Shown here piece by piece: positions 1-7,853 of a stretch of DNA of 14,793 bases. The notes below the pieces were generated by a model. The model saw only the letters and a program-made list of their open reading frames with translations. It was not told where the DNA came from and ran no database searches. A program made the translations under genes and the position numbers. How positions within the stretch are numbered: position 1 is the first letter of the stretch; the number at the start of each line of letters is the position of its first letter. Origin of the DNA: an uncultured Bacillota bacterium (GTDB taxonomy: Bacteria; Bacillota; Clostridia; Tissierellales; Tissierellaceae); the NCBI GenBank assembly GCA_937951995.1, contig CALGAG010000047.1:1-14793 (forward strand), written 5' to 3'.

Positions 1-1
1 C

Positions 2-652
2 ACCGGATATAGGATATATGGTCAAAGGGAGGTTGATCTTCTACAACAAATCATGTTCTACAGGGAGTTGGAGGTCCCTCTTGATGAGATCAAAGCAATT
101 ATTTCGGCATCTGAATTCAATGCATTGGATTCTCTTTACAGTCATAGGGAGTCACTTTTGTATAAGCGCAATCGTCTGGACCAGGTTATTTCAAATCTTG
201 ACAATACAATAAAAGCCATGAAGGGAGAGTTGGTTATGAGCGACAGTGAAAAATTTGAAGGCTTTCTAAAGAAGATGGTAGGGGAAAATGAAGAGAAATA
301 TGGAAAAGAAATTAGAGACAAGTATGGAGAGGAAGAAGTTGAGAGAGCCAATAGAAGGATCCTTGACATGGGCCCTGAAAAGTATGCAGCTCTTGAAAGC
401 CTGACTGAAGAGCTCAATGAAACTCTAAAGAAGGCAGTTGAGCAGGGAGATCCAGCCAGCCAACTTGCACAAAGGGCATGTGAGCTTCACAAGGAATGGC
501 TTTCATTCCATTGGGATGGCTATAGCAAGGAGGCTCATCTGGGTCTGGTGCAAATGTACCTGGACGAACCCAGGTTCACTTCCTATTATGAAGAGATTGC
601 ACCTGGTGGTACAAAGTTCCTCTGGGAGGCGGTCCAGATATATTGTGGTTAA
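2..652 (+). CDS. MerR-family transcriptional regulator with TipAS domain (5' end outside window)
   Basis: The reading frame is open from base 2, so the gene is cut by the window edge. The first visible residues (TGYRIYGQREVDLL) are the wing and second helix of a MerR DNA-binding domain, so the ATG at 53 is internal and not the start. After the partial helix-turn-helix comes a charged helical linker, the usual MerR dimerisation coiled coil (about residues 40-75 of the visible part). The C-terminal TipAS effector domain (about residues 80-216) carries the family signature in W..Y...AHLGL and DEPRFTSYY. TipA-like regulators bind hydrophobic or thiopeptide-type drugs and activate their own or nearby promoters; the ligand here is unknown. 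The stop codon overlaps the stop of the convergent DUF1294 gene. The family call is firm; the target is not visible, and nothing links it to the formate dehydrogenase operon. Confidence 0.9.
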   Translation, partial: TGYRIYGQREVDLLQQIMFYRELEVPLDEIKAIISASEFNALDSLYSHRESLLYKRNRLDQVISNLDNTIKAMKGELVMSDSEKFEGFLKKMVGENEEKYGKEIRDKYGEEEVERANRRILDMGPEKYAALESLTEELNETLKKAVEQGDPASQLAQRACELHKEWLSFHWDGYSKEAHLGLVQMYLDEPRFTSYYEEIAPGGTKFLWEAVQIYCG

Positions 653-936
653 ACCAGATCCTTAAGCAGCATCATAATAACAATCACATTAACTAAAGCA
701 ATCAAGGGTAGCCCCAGCTGGAAGGCTGCCTTTTTTGTTTTGTGGGAGAAAAGGTGCATTCCAAGTACCGCTCCAGGACCCCCTCCCAAAAGGGCTGATA
801 AGAAAAGGGTTTTTTCTGATATTCGCCTTTTGCCCTTCCTTGCAAGTGCCTTGTCTCTTCTGAAAAGCAAAAGGGATATAATATTAATAAATATAATGTA
901 AACTGCAATAATGTAAGTCAAGTATTTATCAAGCAT
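649..936 (-). CDS. DUF1294 family small membrane protein
   Basis: A 95-residue protein with a hydrophobic N-terminal helix (about residues 5-25), a basic loop and a C-terminal hydrophobic helix (about residues 72-92). The middle carries the DUF1294 signature: basic KGKRRISE, then LLGGGPGAVLGM, then FSHKTKKAAFQLG. The function of this family is unknown; it should sit in the cytoplasmic membrane. The start is taken as the ATG at 936-934. A strong AAGGAG (950-945 on this strand) lies 8 bases upstream, whereas the GTG at 945-943 overlaps that ribosome site and cannot use it. The gene is convergent with the MerR-type gene, with a 4-base overlap of stop codons (649-652). Confidence 0.85.
   Translation of the reverse strand: MLDKYLTYIIAVYIIFINIISLLLFRRDKALARKGKRRISEKTLFLSALLGGGPGAVLGMHLFSHKTKKAAFQLGLPLIALVNVIVIMMLLKDLV
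706..737 (+). terminator. Candidate intrinsic terminator for the MerR-TipAS mRNA, inside the opposing gene
   Basis: GGTAGCC (707-713) pairs with GGCTGCC (724-730) with one G-U pair, and the flanking AAG extends the helix into the first Ts. The stem is followed at once by TTTTTTGTTTT (731-741). The hairpin loop contains the palindrome CCAGCTGG. It lies about 55 bases past the stop of the MerR-type gene, but within the coding region of the convergent DUF1294 gene, since the two genes leave no intergenic space. Identified by eye; function is inferred. Confidence 0.5.
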
Positions 937-1002
937 AATTTCCACTCCTTTTTTGGCTGCAAAAAGCTATCAAACGTCTAAAGCAACGTATTTACACCCG
1001 AA

Positions 1003-1029
1003 TTTATAAAATTCAGATATCATTGACAA
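1003..1029 (-). promoter_or_regulatory. Candidate promoter for the DUF1294 gene
   Basis: On the minus strand TTGTCA (1029-1024) resembles a -35 and TATAAA (1008-1003) a -10, separated by only 15 bases. It is about 65 bases upstream of the DUF1294 start. The spacing is short, so this is a weak call. Its -35 shares bases with the forward TTGACA. Confidence 0.25.
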
Positions 1030-1066
1030 TCACTCCCTAATATTATACGCTAAAAGGGTATATAAT
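1023..1066 (+). promoter_or_regulatory. Candidate promoter region of the hyl-fdh operon
   Basis: This AT-rich region is the only sizeable gap before the operon. A perfect -35 hexamer TTGACA lies at 1023-1028; with a 17-base spacer the matching -10 would be TACGCT (1046-1051), which is poor. A perfect TATAAT lies at 1061-1066, but its -35 position (1038-1043, TAATAT) is poor. The two perfect hexamers are too far apart to work together. Either could be used, perhaps with an activator. The leader to the first gene would be roughly 50-65 bases. Confidence 0.35.
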
Positions 1067-1124
1067 TTTCAATAAACTGGAGAAAAAATCAATTTAATAC
1101 TACATATTTATAGGGGGAGAAAAA

Positions 1125-1610
1125 ATGGAGTTCAAGTTTGATATGGAAGAGAACAAGGATCAGATCCAAGCCTTCAAGGAATTTCTTGATTCTAAGAAAA
1201 GCACTCCTGGGCCATTGATGCTATCGCTGCAGCACGCACAGGATGTATTTGGATACCTACCAAAGGAAATTCTCGAAATAATTTCACGTAAGCTTTCCAT
1301 TCCAACGGCAGAGATTTATGGAGTGGCAACCTTTTATTCACAGTTTTCATTTATACCTACAGGAAAGAACAAAATCAGTGTCTGTCTGGGAACAGCCTGC
1401 TATGTAAAGGGCGCCCAAAGCATACTTGAGGAAATCGAGACCCAGTTGGGAATCAAATCCGGCGAGACCACAAAGGATGAGGTATTCTCAATCGCGTCAG
1501 CTAGATGTGTTGGAGACTGCAGCATAGCACCTGTTATACTTGTGAATGAAGACGTATACGCAAAGGTCAAGAAGGAAGAAATTTCAGAGATACTCGCTAA
1601 ATACAATTAA
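1125..1610 (+). CDS. hylC: NuoE-like [2Fe-2S] thioredoxin-fold subunit of formate dehydrogenase/NAD module
   Basis: A 161-residue homologue of the 24-kDa subunit of complex I (NuoE/HydC/HndA/HymA). An N-terminal helical bundle includes the family stretch for IYGVATFYSQF (about residues 64-74). A thioredoxin-like domain follows, with the [2Fe-2S] ligands C87 and C92 (CLGTAC) and C128 and C132 (CVGDC). In bifurcating hydrogenases and formate dehydrogenases this subunit contacts the flavin subunit encoded next. The start has a strong GGGGGAG (1113-1119) 5 bases upstream. It is the first gene of the operon, and the next gene begins 12 bases after its stop. The name follows the hylCBA-fdhF2 order known from purinolytic clostridia, recalled rather than searched. 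The family is certain; the exact complex name is inferred. Confidence 0.93.
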   Translation: MEFKFDMEENKDQIQAFKEFLDSKKSTPGPLMLSLQHAQDVFGYLPKEILEIISRKLSIPTAEIYGVATFYSQFSFIPTGKNKISVCLGTACYVKGAQSILEEIETQLGIKSGETTKDEVFSIASARCVGDCSIAPVILVNEDVYAKVKKEEISEILAKYN

Positions 1611-1622
1611 GGGGAGAGTGCC

Positions 1623-3203
1623 ATGATAACAAAGGAGAAGCTGTTTGAAATAAAGGAGAATACAAAGCCATCCCTGGTAGAAAAGTTACTTGAGGGAGAC
1701 AGGGTAGAGTTTAGGGGAGAGGATCTGGTCCTCAAGGGAAAATACTACAAGAAGCAGGTTAGGATTGCCCTTAAGAATTGCGACATTATAGATCCAACAA
1801 ATATAGAAGAGTACATAGCGCTTGACGGATACTTCGCTCTATTCAAGGCCCTGACAGAGCTTGAACCTGGAGATGTGGTGGATGAAATCACAGAATCCCT
1901 GCTACGGGGGAGAGGAGGAGCGGGATTCCCCACGGGAAGAAAGTGGAATGAGGCCTACAAATATCAGGCTGACAAGAAATATATAATATGCAACGCTGAT
2001 GAGGGAGACCCAGGTGCCTTCATGGACAGGTCAATTCTTGAGAAGGATCCTCATAGCGTACTTGAGGGCATGGCCCTTGGAGGATATGCAATTGGTTCGG
2101 ACCAAGGCTACATATATGTAAGGGCTGAGTACCCAATGGCAGTTAAGAGACTGCAGATAGCAATAGACCAGGCCAGGGAGTACGGACTATTGGGCAAGAA
2201 CATATTCGGAACAGGATTTAATTTTGATATTGAGCTTAGACTTGGTTCAGGTGCCTTTGTATGCGGAGAAGGTACAGCACTGATGGAGTCAATTGAGGGC
2301 AGGAGGGGAATGCCTCGTCCAAAGATCCACAGGACAGCACACAAGGGCCTATGGGGTAAGCCTACAATAATCAATAATGTGGAGACACTGGCCAATGTTC
2401 CGGTAATCATGAACAGGGGAGCAAAATGGTTTAGGGGAATAGGAACTGAGGAATCACCTGGAACCAAGGTTTTTGCACTTGTTGGTAAGGTTGAGAATGC
2501 TGGTCTTGTTGAGGTTCCCATGGGAATGACCCTTAGGGAGATCGTATTTGACATCGGTGGAGGAGCCCAGGACGGAAAGGAATACAAGGCTGTCCAGACA
2601 GGCGGTCCTTCAGGAGGCTGCATACCTGCCGAGTTGATTGATACCCCTGTGGACTTTGAGTCCCTGGGCAAGATCTGGTCCATCATGGGATCAGGTGGAA
2701 TGGTAGTAATGGATGAAAACACCTGTATGGTGGATATCGCCAAGTTCTTCCTGGACTTCAGCGTAGAAGAATCCTGCGGTAAGTGTGTTCCATGCAGGGA
2801 AGGAACCAAGAGGATGTATGAGATACTGGACAGGATAACCAAGGGTGAGGGAGTTGAAGGCGACATAGAAAGACTTGAGGAGCTCTCTGAAACCGTAAGC
2901 TCAACATCCCTTTGCGGGCTTGGACAAACTGCTCCAAACCCTGTAATTACAACAATAAAATACTACAGACATGAATACGAGGCGCACATAAAGGACAAGT
3001 CTTGCCCAGCCAAGAGCTGCAAGGCACTTATAAAATACGAGATAACTGAAGGATGCATCGGCTGCACCAGATGTGCAAAGGTATGTCCGGTGGTTGCAAT
3101 CACAGGAAAGGTCAAGGAAATGCACCACATAGACCAGTCTATATGCATAAAATGTGGAGCTTGCTATGACGTGTGTCCTGTTGATGCAATTTCAATAATA
3201 TAG
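1623..3203 (+). CDS. hylB: NuoF-like flavoprotein (NAD/FMN) subunit with C-terminal 2x[4Fe-4S] ferredoxin
   Basis: A 526-residue homologue of NuoF/HydB. The FMN/NAD-binding core shows GRGGAGFPTGRKW (96-108) and NADEGDPGAFMDR (124-136). The N3-type [4Fe-4S] ligands are C385, C388, C391 (ESCGKCVPC) and C431 (SLCGLG). The C-terminus adds a two-cluster ferredoxin with C478, C481, C484, C488 and C508, C511, C514, C518. It lacks the extra N-terminal [2Fe-2S] thioredoxin-like domain of longer HydB proteins. C461 and C466, with C368 and H450 nearby, might form the zinc site described in bifurcating HydB; this is only an inference. The subunit should bind NAD(H) and split or merge electrons at its FMN, with the ferredoxin tail as the likely ferredoxin contact. 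The ribosome site GGGGAGAG lies just upstream of the ATG. Confidence 0.93.
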   Translation: MITKEKLFEIKENTKPSLVEKLLEGDRVEFRGEDLVLKGKYYKKQVRIALKNCDIIDPTNIEEYIALDGYFALFKALTELEPGDVVDEITESLLRGRGGAGFPTGRKWNEAYKYQADKKYIICNADEGDPGAFMDRSILEKDPHSVLEGMALGGYAIGSDQGYIYVRAEYPMAVKRLQIAIDQAREYGLLGKNIFGTGFNFDIELRLGSGAFVCGEGTALMESIEGRRGMPRPKIHRTAHKGLWGKPTIINNVETLANVPVIMNRGAKWFRGIGTEESPGTKVFALVGKVENAGLVEVPMGMTLREIVFDIGGGAQDGKEYKAVQTGGPSGGCIPAELIDTPVDFESLGKIWSIMGSGGMVVMDENTCMVDIAKFFLDFSVEESCGKCVPCREGTKRMYEILDRITKGEGVEGDIERLEELSETVSSTSLCGLGQTAPNPVITTIKYYRHEYEAHIKDKSCPAKSCKALIKYEITEGCIGCTRCAKVCPVVAITGKVKEMHHIDQSICIKCGACYDVCPVDAISII

Positions 3204-3218
3204 CATTGGAGGAAGAAT

Positions 3219-4175
3219 ATGAGTACAGTGAGGCTAACAATAGATGGTAAGACAGCTGAGGTATCCAATCAGCTGACCGTCCTGCAGGCGGCGAAAACTG
3301 TGGGGATTGATATTCCTGCCCTTTGCTATGATGAAACCCTGGAAATATTTGGGGCATGTAGGATGTGCATTGTAGAGATAGAAGGAAGCAGAAAGCTTCA
3401 GACAGCATGTTCCACCCTTGTTAAGGATGGAATGGTTGTCCATACTGAAACTGAAAGGGTGGTATGGAACAGAAAGCAGACACTTCAGATGCTTTTGGAC
3501 AGCCATCCAAATGATTGCTTGACCTGCCACAAGGCAGGGGAATGTCTACTGCAGGACTATGCATACAGATATGATGTAAGCTTTAGAAAGCATGATGGGG
3601 AAATGAGGCCCCAGCTTCTGGATACCACAAGTCCATACATATTGAGAGACAACAGTAAGTGTATCCTCTGTGGTAAATGCGTCATGACCTGTGCACAGGT
3701 ATCTGACAGACAGGTTCTTTCCTTTGCGGAAAGAGGCTATGATACAAGAATCATATTTGGAGCAGATGAATCAATAGAGGAATCTCCCTGTGTCTCCTGC
3801 AACAGGTGTGTTGCAGTATGCCCTGTAGGGGCCCTGGTTGATAAGAGGGACATGGGCAAAATCAGGTCTTGGGAGGCAGAAACCAAAATCGTCGGCTGCA
3901 AGGCCTGTGAATACGGCTGTGAATTTGAAGTAAGATCCAGGGATAGAAAGCCTGTTTCAGTGGTTGCCAAGGCACCGACTAATGGAAGACCCCTGTGCCT
4001 AAAGGGAAGACTCACTACTGAACTTAAGTATCTGGATAATCCGGATGCACCATATAGAAAGCTGGACAAGTCATTTGAGAAGACGACCTGGGACAAGGCT
4101 CTTCAAATCACTGAGCTACTGGAGAAAATAGCAAGGATTGAAGGGTCAAACAACAATGGAGAGGGGGAAGAGTAG
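3219..4175 (+). CDS. hylA: Short NuoG-like iron-sulfur subunit (truncated molybdoenzyme paralogue)
   Basis: 318 residues. The order is a plant-type [2Fe-2S] domain (C36, C47, C50, C64), a His-Cys3 [4Fe-4S] site (H96, C100, C103, C109), a two-cluster ferredoxin (C148, C151, C154, C158 and C191, C194, C197, C201) and the opening of a molybdopterin domain with its [4Fe-4S] motif (C227, C230, C234, C260). The protein then ends where a catalytic domain would continue, in an acidic low-complexity tail (NNNGEGEE). It therefore has five predicted clusters and no catalytic pterin site, and probably wires electrons between HylB and FdhA. It matches the first 300 residues of the following FdhA domain for domain. 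GGAGG (3208-3212) lies 6 bases before the ATG. Its stop codon directly abuts the fdhA ATG, so translation is probably coupled. Confidence 0.9.
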   Translation: MSTVRLTIDGKTAEVSNQLTVLQAAKTVGIDIPALCYDETLEIFGACRMCIVEIEGSRKLQTACSTLVKDGMVVHTETERVVWNRKQTLQMLLDSHPNDCLTCHKAGECLLQDYAYRYDVSFRKHDGEMRPQLLDTTSPYILRDNSKCILCGKCVMTCAQVSDRQVLSFAERGYDTRIIFGADESIEESPCVSCNRCVAVCPVGALVDKRDMGKIRSWEAETKIVGCKACEYGCEFEVRSRDRKPVSVVAKAPTNGRPLCLKGRLTTELKYLDNPDAPYRKLDKSFEKTTWDKALQITELLEKIARIEGSNNNGEGEE

Positions 4176-6845
4176 ATGCAGGTTACAATAAACGGCAAAC
4201 AATATGAATTTGAAAAAGGTATAACACTCCTAAAAGCCTGCAATGAAATAGGAATAGACATCCCCGCCTTGTGCAATGATGAAAGACTTGTACCCTCTGG
4301 ATCCTGCAGACTTTGTCAGGTGGAGGTAGAGGGCTGGGGTAAGCTGCACACAGCCTGCACCACCCAGGTGAGGGATGGAATGGTAGTACATACCCATAGC
4401 GAAAAGGTGGTAAAGGCCAGACAGGACATCCTGGACATGCTTATATCCAACCACCCACTTGAGTGCCTGACCTGTGAAAAGTCAGGTGCCTGCAAGCTTC
4501 AGGATTACTGCTACGAGTATGGAATTACTGAAGGAACCTATAGATGGGAAATGAGCAAGCCATATTTTGACGATACAAACCCTTTCTATACATTTGATGC
4601 CAGAAAATGCATCCTCTGCGGCTTGTGCGTCAGGGTATGCGACGAGCTTCAGGGAACAAATGCCATAGGCTTTGAGAACAGGGGATTTGATACTCAAATA
4701 GCAACTCCCTTTGGAGATGGACTTGAGAACTCAACCTGTGTATCCTGTGGAAACTGCGTATCAGTATGTCCAGTGGGGGCATTGGAGCCAAAGAGCAAGA
4801 AGAAGTTCAGACATTGGGAGACCAGGACTGTGAGAACTACCTGCTCCTACTGCGGAGTTGGCTGTCAGATGGACATGAAGGTAAAGGGAAATGAAATTGT
4901 GGAAATCCAGCCTGCATTTGATGCCCATAATGAAGGACTCCTTTGCGTAAAGGGTAAGTTTTCATATAACTTCCTATCCCATCCGGACAGGTTGAAAATG
5001 CCAATGGTAAGAAAGGATGGAGTCCTGGTGGAAGCAAGCTGGGATGAGGCACTGGAGGTAATCACCTCAAAGATGAAAGAGGTGAAGGAGGACTTTGGTT
5101 CAGATGCATTTGCCGGTCTTACTTCGGCAAGGTGTACAAATGAAGATAACTACATGTTCCAGAAGCTGTTCAGGTCAACCCTGGGAACCAATAACGTTGA
5201 CCACTGCGCCCGCCTCTGACACGCTTCAACGGTTGCAGGTCTTGCAATCACATTGGGAAGCGGAGCTATGACAAACAGTATACAGGAAATCAAGAATGCA
5301 GATACAATCTTTATCATGGGTTCAAACACATCAGAGAACCACCCGGTAATTGGAGCAATTATGAAGCAGGCCAAAAAGGCCGGGGCAAAGATTATCGTGG
5401 CAGATCCAAGAAGGATTGAGATGGCGGAGTACTCAGATGTATTCCTGCAGCTTAAGCCGGGAACAAACATCGCCCTCTTGAATGGCTTGATGCATGTAAT
5501 CATTGAGAAGGGACTTCAGGATGAGGCCTACATCAGGGAAAGAACCGAGAATTACGAGGAGCTGAAAGAGCTTGTTAAGGGCTATACACCTGAAAGGGTT
5601 GCTGAAATCTGTGGTCTGGATCCCGAGGATATCATAAAGGCAGCAGAAATCTACGGAGAAGCAGAAAAAGCCGGAATCTACTACACCATGGGAGTTACCC
5701 AGCACACAACAGGTACCCACGCTGTAATGAGCATTTCAAACCTGGCTCTTCTTTGCGGAAATGTTGGAGTTGAATCAGCGGGAGTCAATCCACTGAGGGG
5801 GCAGAACAACGTTCAGGGTGCCTGCGACATGGGTGGCCTACCTGCAGATCTTCCAGGCTACCAGAAGGTTTTCAAGCCCGAGGTCCTTGACAAGTTCCAG
5901 GAAAGCTGGGGAAGCAAGCTTTCAAACAAGGTTGGACTTACAATAACGGAAATGTTTAAGGCAATTGAGGAAGACCAGGTTAAATTCCTCTATATAATGG
6001 GGGAAAACCCAATGGTTTCAGACCCTGATACCAACCATGTCGACCATGTACTTGACCATGTGGACTTCCTGGTTGTACAGGACATTTTCCTTACAGAAAC
6101 TGCAGCCAAGGCAGATGTTGTCCTGCCGGCAGCAGCCTTTGCCGAGAAGGACGGAACCTTTACAAACACAGAAAGAAGAATCCAAAGGGTCAGAAAAGCA
6201 ATTGAAGCACCTGGTGAGGCAAAGGCCGATTGGGTGATCCTGATGGATATCATGAACAGAATGGGGGATGAGACCAAATATTCCCATCCGGCCAGGATAA
6301 TGGCAGAGATTGCATCCCTAACTCCATCCTACAGAGGGGTCTCATACAAGAGACTTGAGAAGGAAAGCCTTCAATGGCCAGTTCTCGATGAGAACCACCC
6401 TGGTACAAAGTATCTCCACAAGACTGCAATCGCCAGGGGCAGAGGACTCTTCATGCCGGCTGAGCACGTAGCCAGCGCCGAGCTTACAAGTGATGAGTAC
6501 CCATTGATCCTTACCACTGGAAGGATACTCTACCACTACCATACAATGACAATGACAGGTAGGGAGGATGGGCTCAACAAACTGGCACCACATTCATACG
6601 TGGAGATAAATGAGACCACAGCCAACAAGCTGGGAATTGAAGACGGGGACATGGTCAGGATCTATTCAAGACGTGGTGAGCTCCAGACAGCTGCCCTTGT
6701 AACTGATATTATCGACGACGGGGTTGTGTTTATGCCCTTCCACTACACTGAAGGAAAGGCCAACATCCTTACAAATAGTGCAATAGACGAAATAGCCAAG
6801 ATTCCTGAACTGAAGGTAGCTGCAGTAAGGATAGAGAAAGCATAG
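4176..6845 (+). CDS. fdhA: Selenocysteine-containing formate dehydrogenase catalytic subunit (Mo/W-bis-MGD)
   Basis: Read as one 889-residue selenoprotein through the in-frame TGA at 5217-5219 (Sec348); the frame is the same on both sides and homology is continuous. It oxidises formate or reduces CO2. N-terminal ligands: [2Fe-2S] C33, C44, C47, C61; His-Cys3 cluster H93, C97, C100, C106; ferredoxin C145-C155 and C188-C198. The molybdopterin domain has its [4Fe-4S] at C223, C226, C230, C257. The catalytic triad is Sec348, H349 and R540 (in NPLRGQNNVQG); the Sec-Arg distance of 192 agrees with 193 in E. coli FDH-H (Sec140/Arg333, recalled). The dinucleotide-binding C-terminal domain starts near residue 776. 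The ribosome site GAGGGGG (4161-4167) lies in the end of hylA. Whether the metal is Mo or W cannot be told from sequence. Confidence 0.95.
5217..5219 (+). other. Selenocysteine-inserting UGA codon (Sec348 of FdhA)
   Basis: The TGA sits in the conserved context HCARL-U-HASTVAGL, exactly where formate dehydrogenases carry Sec or Cys followed by His. Downstream codons continue the same protein for over 540 residues. A SECIS-like hairpin follows immediately. A gene caller would wrongly split the gene at 5219/5253; the apparent start at 5253 is a TTG encoding Leu359. Confidence 0.95.
5217..5262 (+). promoter_or_regulatory. Bacterial SECIS element in fdhA mRNA
   Basis: CGCTTC (5222-5227) pairs perfectly with GAAGCG (5257-5262). 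An upper helix GGTTGC (5231-5236) pairs with GCAATC (5244-5249) and closes a seven-base loop AGGTCTT. The run CGGTTGCAGGTCT is identical, from memory, to the apical part of the E. coli fdhF SECIS, including the loop GGU recognised by SelB. The U that is bulged in the E. coli helix appears paired here. Confidence 0.88.
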
Positions 6846-6856
6846 AGGTGAATAGG

Positions 6857-7351
6857 ATGAAATATGAACAGGTAATAAGATATGCAATGCAGATGGAGCT
6901 TGACGGGAGCAATTTCTTCAAAGAAAAGGCGGACAAGTTTTCAAACGCCACAACCAGGAAGCTGTTCCTTACCCTTGCTGAAACCGAGATGGAGCATTAT
7001 GAATACCTTAAGAAGCAGCTGGACAGCTATATGGAAAATGAGACCTTTGATACAAGTGACCAGGTGATGGATCGTGAGGAGGACATCTTCAAGGCTAGGG
7101 AGGAATCCGAGCACATAGAGGCAACCCTCCGGGAATCCGACATCCCAGACCTGACAATTCTTAGGATGGCCTACCTCATTGAAAGGGACTACAAGGAGTT
7201 CTACGAGAATGCAGCCCAGAGCGCTGATGACGATGGCATAAAACAGATTTTCCAGAAGCTTTCCAAGTGGGAGGAAGGTCACGAAAGGCTGTTCAAGTCT
7301 GAATATGATAGAAGGATGAAGGAATACATGACTCTTCCTTGGGGAGGTTAG
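6857..7351 (+). CDS. Ferritin-like diiron (rubrerythrin-family) protein without rubredoxin domain
   Basis: 164 residues forming a predicted four-helix bundle. The diiron ligands appear in rubrerythrin order: E14 (MELDGSNFF), E44 and H47 (ETEMEH), E109 (LIERDYKEFY), and E139 and H142 (EEGH). No C-terminal rubredoxin Cys4 domain is present and the protein has no cysteine, so it cannot pass electrons through its own rubredoxin. Such proteins usually scavenge peroxide or oxygen or handle iron in anaerobes. Its place directly after fdhA suggests protection or iron supply for the oxygen-sensitive, cluster-rich complex; this is inference. The start is ATG 6857, because GAGGTG (6845-6850) sits 6 bases upstream; the in-frame GTG at 6848 overlaps that site and is rejected. 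Confidence 0.85.
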   Translation: MKYEQVIRYAMQMELDGSNFFKEKADKFSNATTRKLFLTLAETEMEHYEYLKKQLDSYMENETFDTSDQVMDREEDIFKAREESEHIEATLRESDIPDLTILRMAYLIERDYKEFYENAAQSADDDGIKQIFQKLSKWEEGHERLFKSEYDRRMKEYMTLPWGG

Positions 7352-7353
7352 AC

Positions 7354-7851
7354 ATGATTAAGGTTGGTATAATTACATCAAGTGACAAGGGCTCAGCCGG
7401 ACAAAGGGAGGACCTTTCCGGTGCGGTCATCAAGGAAATGGTTGAAGACAAGGGCTATCAGGTCATCAGGCAGGTAATCCTGCCTGATGAAAAGGACCTT
7501 TTAGCGGAAGAGATGAAGAATATGGCAGATAATCTAGATGCTGAGCTGATTCTCACAACCGGAGGAACGGGCTTCAGCAAAAGGGATGTAACCCCTGAAG
7601 CTACGGAGGAGGTCTGTGAAAGGATGGCAACGGGAATAACCGAGGCAATAAGATACTTCAGCCTCCAGATCACCCCAAGGGCCATGCTCTCCCGGGCAAC
7701 TGCAGGAATCAGAAACAACACTCTTATAATAAACCTTCCCGGCAGTCCCAAGGCTGTGAGGGAGTCCCTGGAATTCTGTCTTGACAGTGTGGACCATGGG
7801 CTTGAAATTCTAACGGGCAGGGATTCGGAGTGTGCCAGAAAAGAGGACTAG
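7354..7851 (+). CDS. mogA: Molybdopterin adenylyltransferase (MogA/MoaB family)
   Basis: 165 residues with the MogA/MoaB signature TTGGTGFSKRDVTPEAT (68-84) and the C-terminal LPGSP loop (128-132). The family adenylates molybdopterin with ATP in the cytoplasm, making the MPT-AMP substrate on which MoeA inserts molybdate or tungstate. Length is usual for a stand-alone MogA/MoaB. The start is ATG 7354; GGGGAGG (7341-7347), which overlaps the end of the ferritin-like gene, lies 6 bases upstream. Only 2 bases separate the genes. In some bacteria MoaB paralogues are inactive; the intact TTGGTG and RDVTPEAT motifs argue for an active enzyme. Confidence 0.92.
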   Translation: MIKVGIITSSDKGSAGQREDLSGAVIKEMVEDKGYQVIRQVILPDEKDLLAEEMKNMADNLDAELILTTGGTGFSKRDVTPEATEEVCERMATGITEAIRYFSLQITPRAMLSRATAGIRNNTLIINLPGSPKAVRESLEFCLDSVDHGLEILTGRDSECARKED

Positions 7852-7853
7852 AT

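Noticed and set aside
954..967. A sigma-54 type -24/-12 element (GGCTGC then GC)
   Set aside because: The GG and GC are 9 rather than 10 bases apart and the flanking consensus is poor; it also overlaps the DUF1294 ribosome site region.
2108..2866. A 252-residue open frame on the minus strand
   Set aside because: It mirrors the hylB coding region, has no ribosome site or recognisable motif, and is rich in Pro/Ser as expected of an antisense shadow.
5217..5252. The TGA at 5217 as a true stop, splitting fdhA into two genes or a pseudogene
   Set aside because: The frame continues unchanged, the TGA sits at the exact Sec position before the catalytic His, and a good SECIS hairpin follows.
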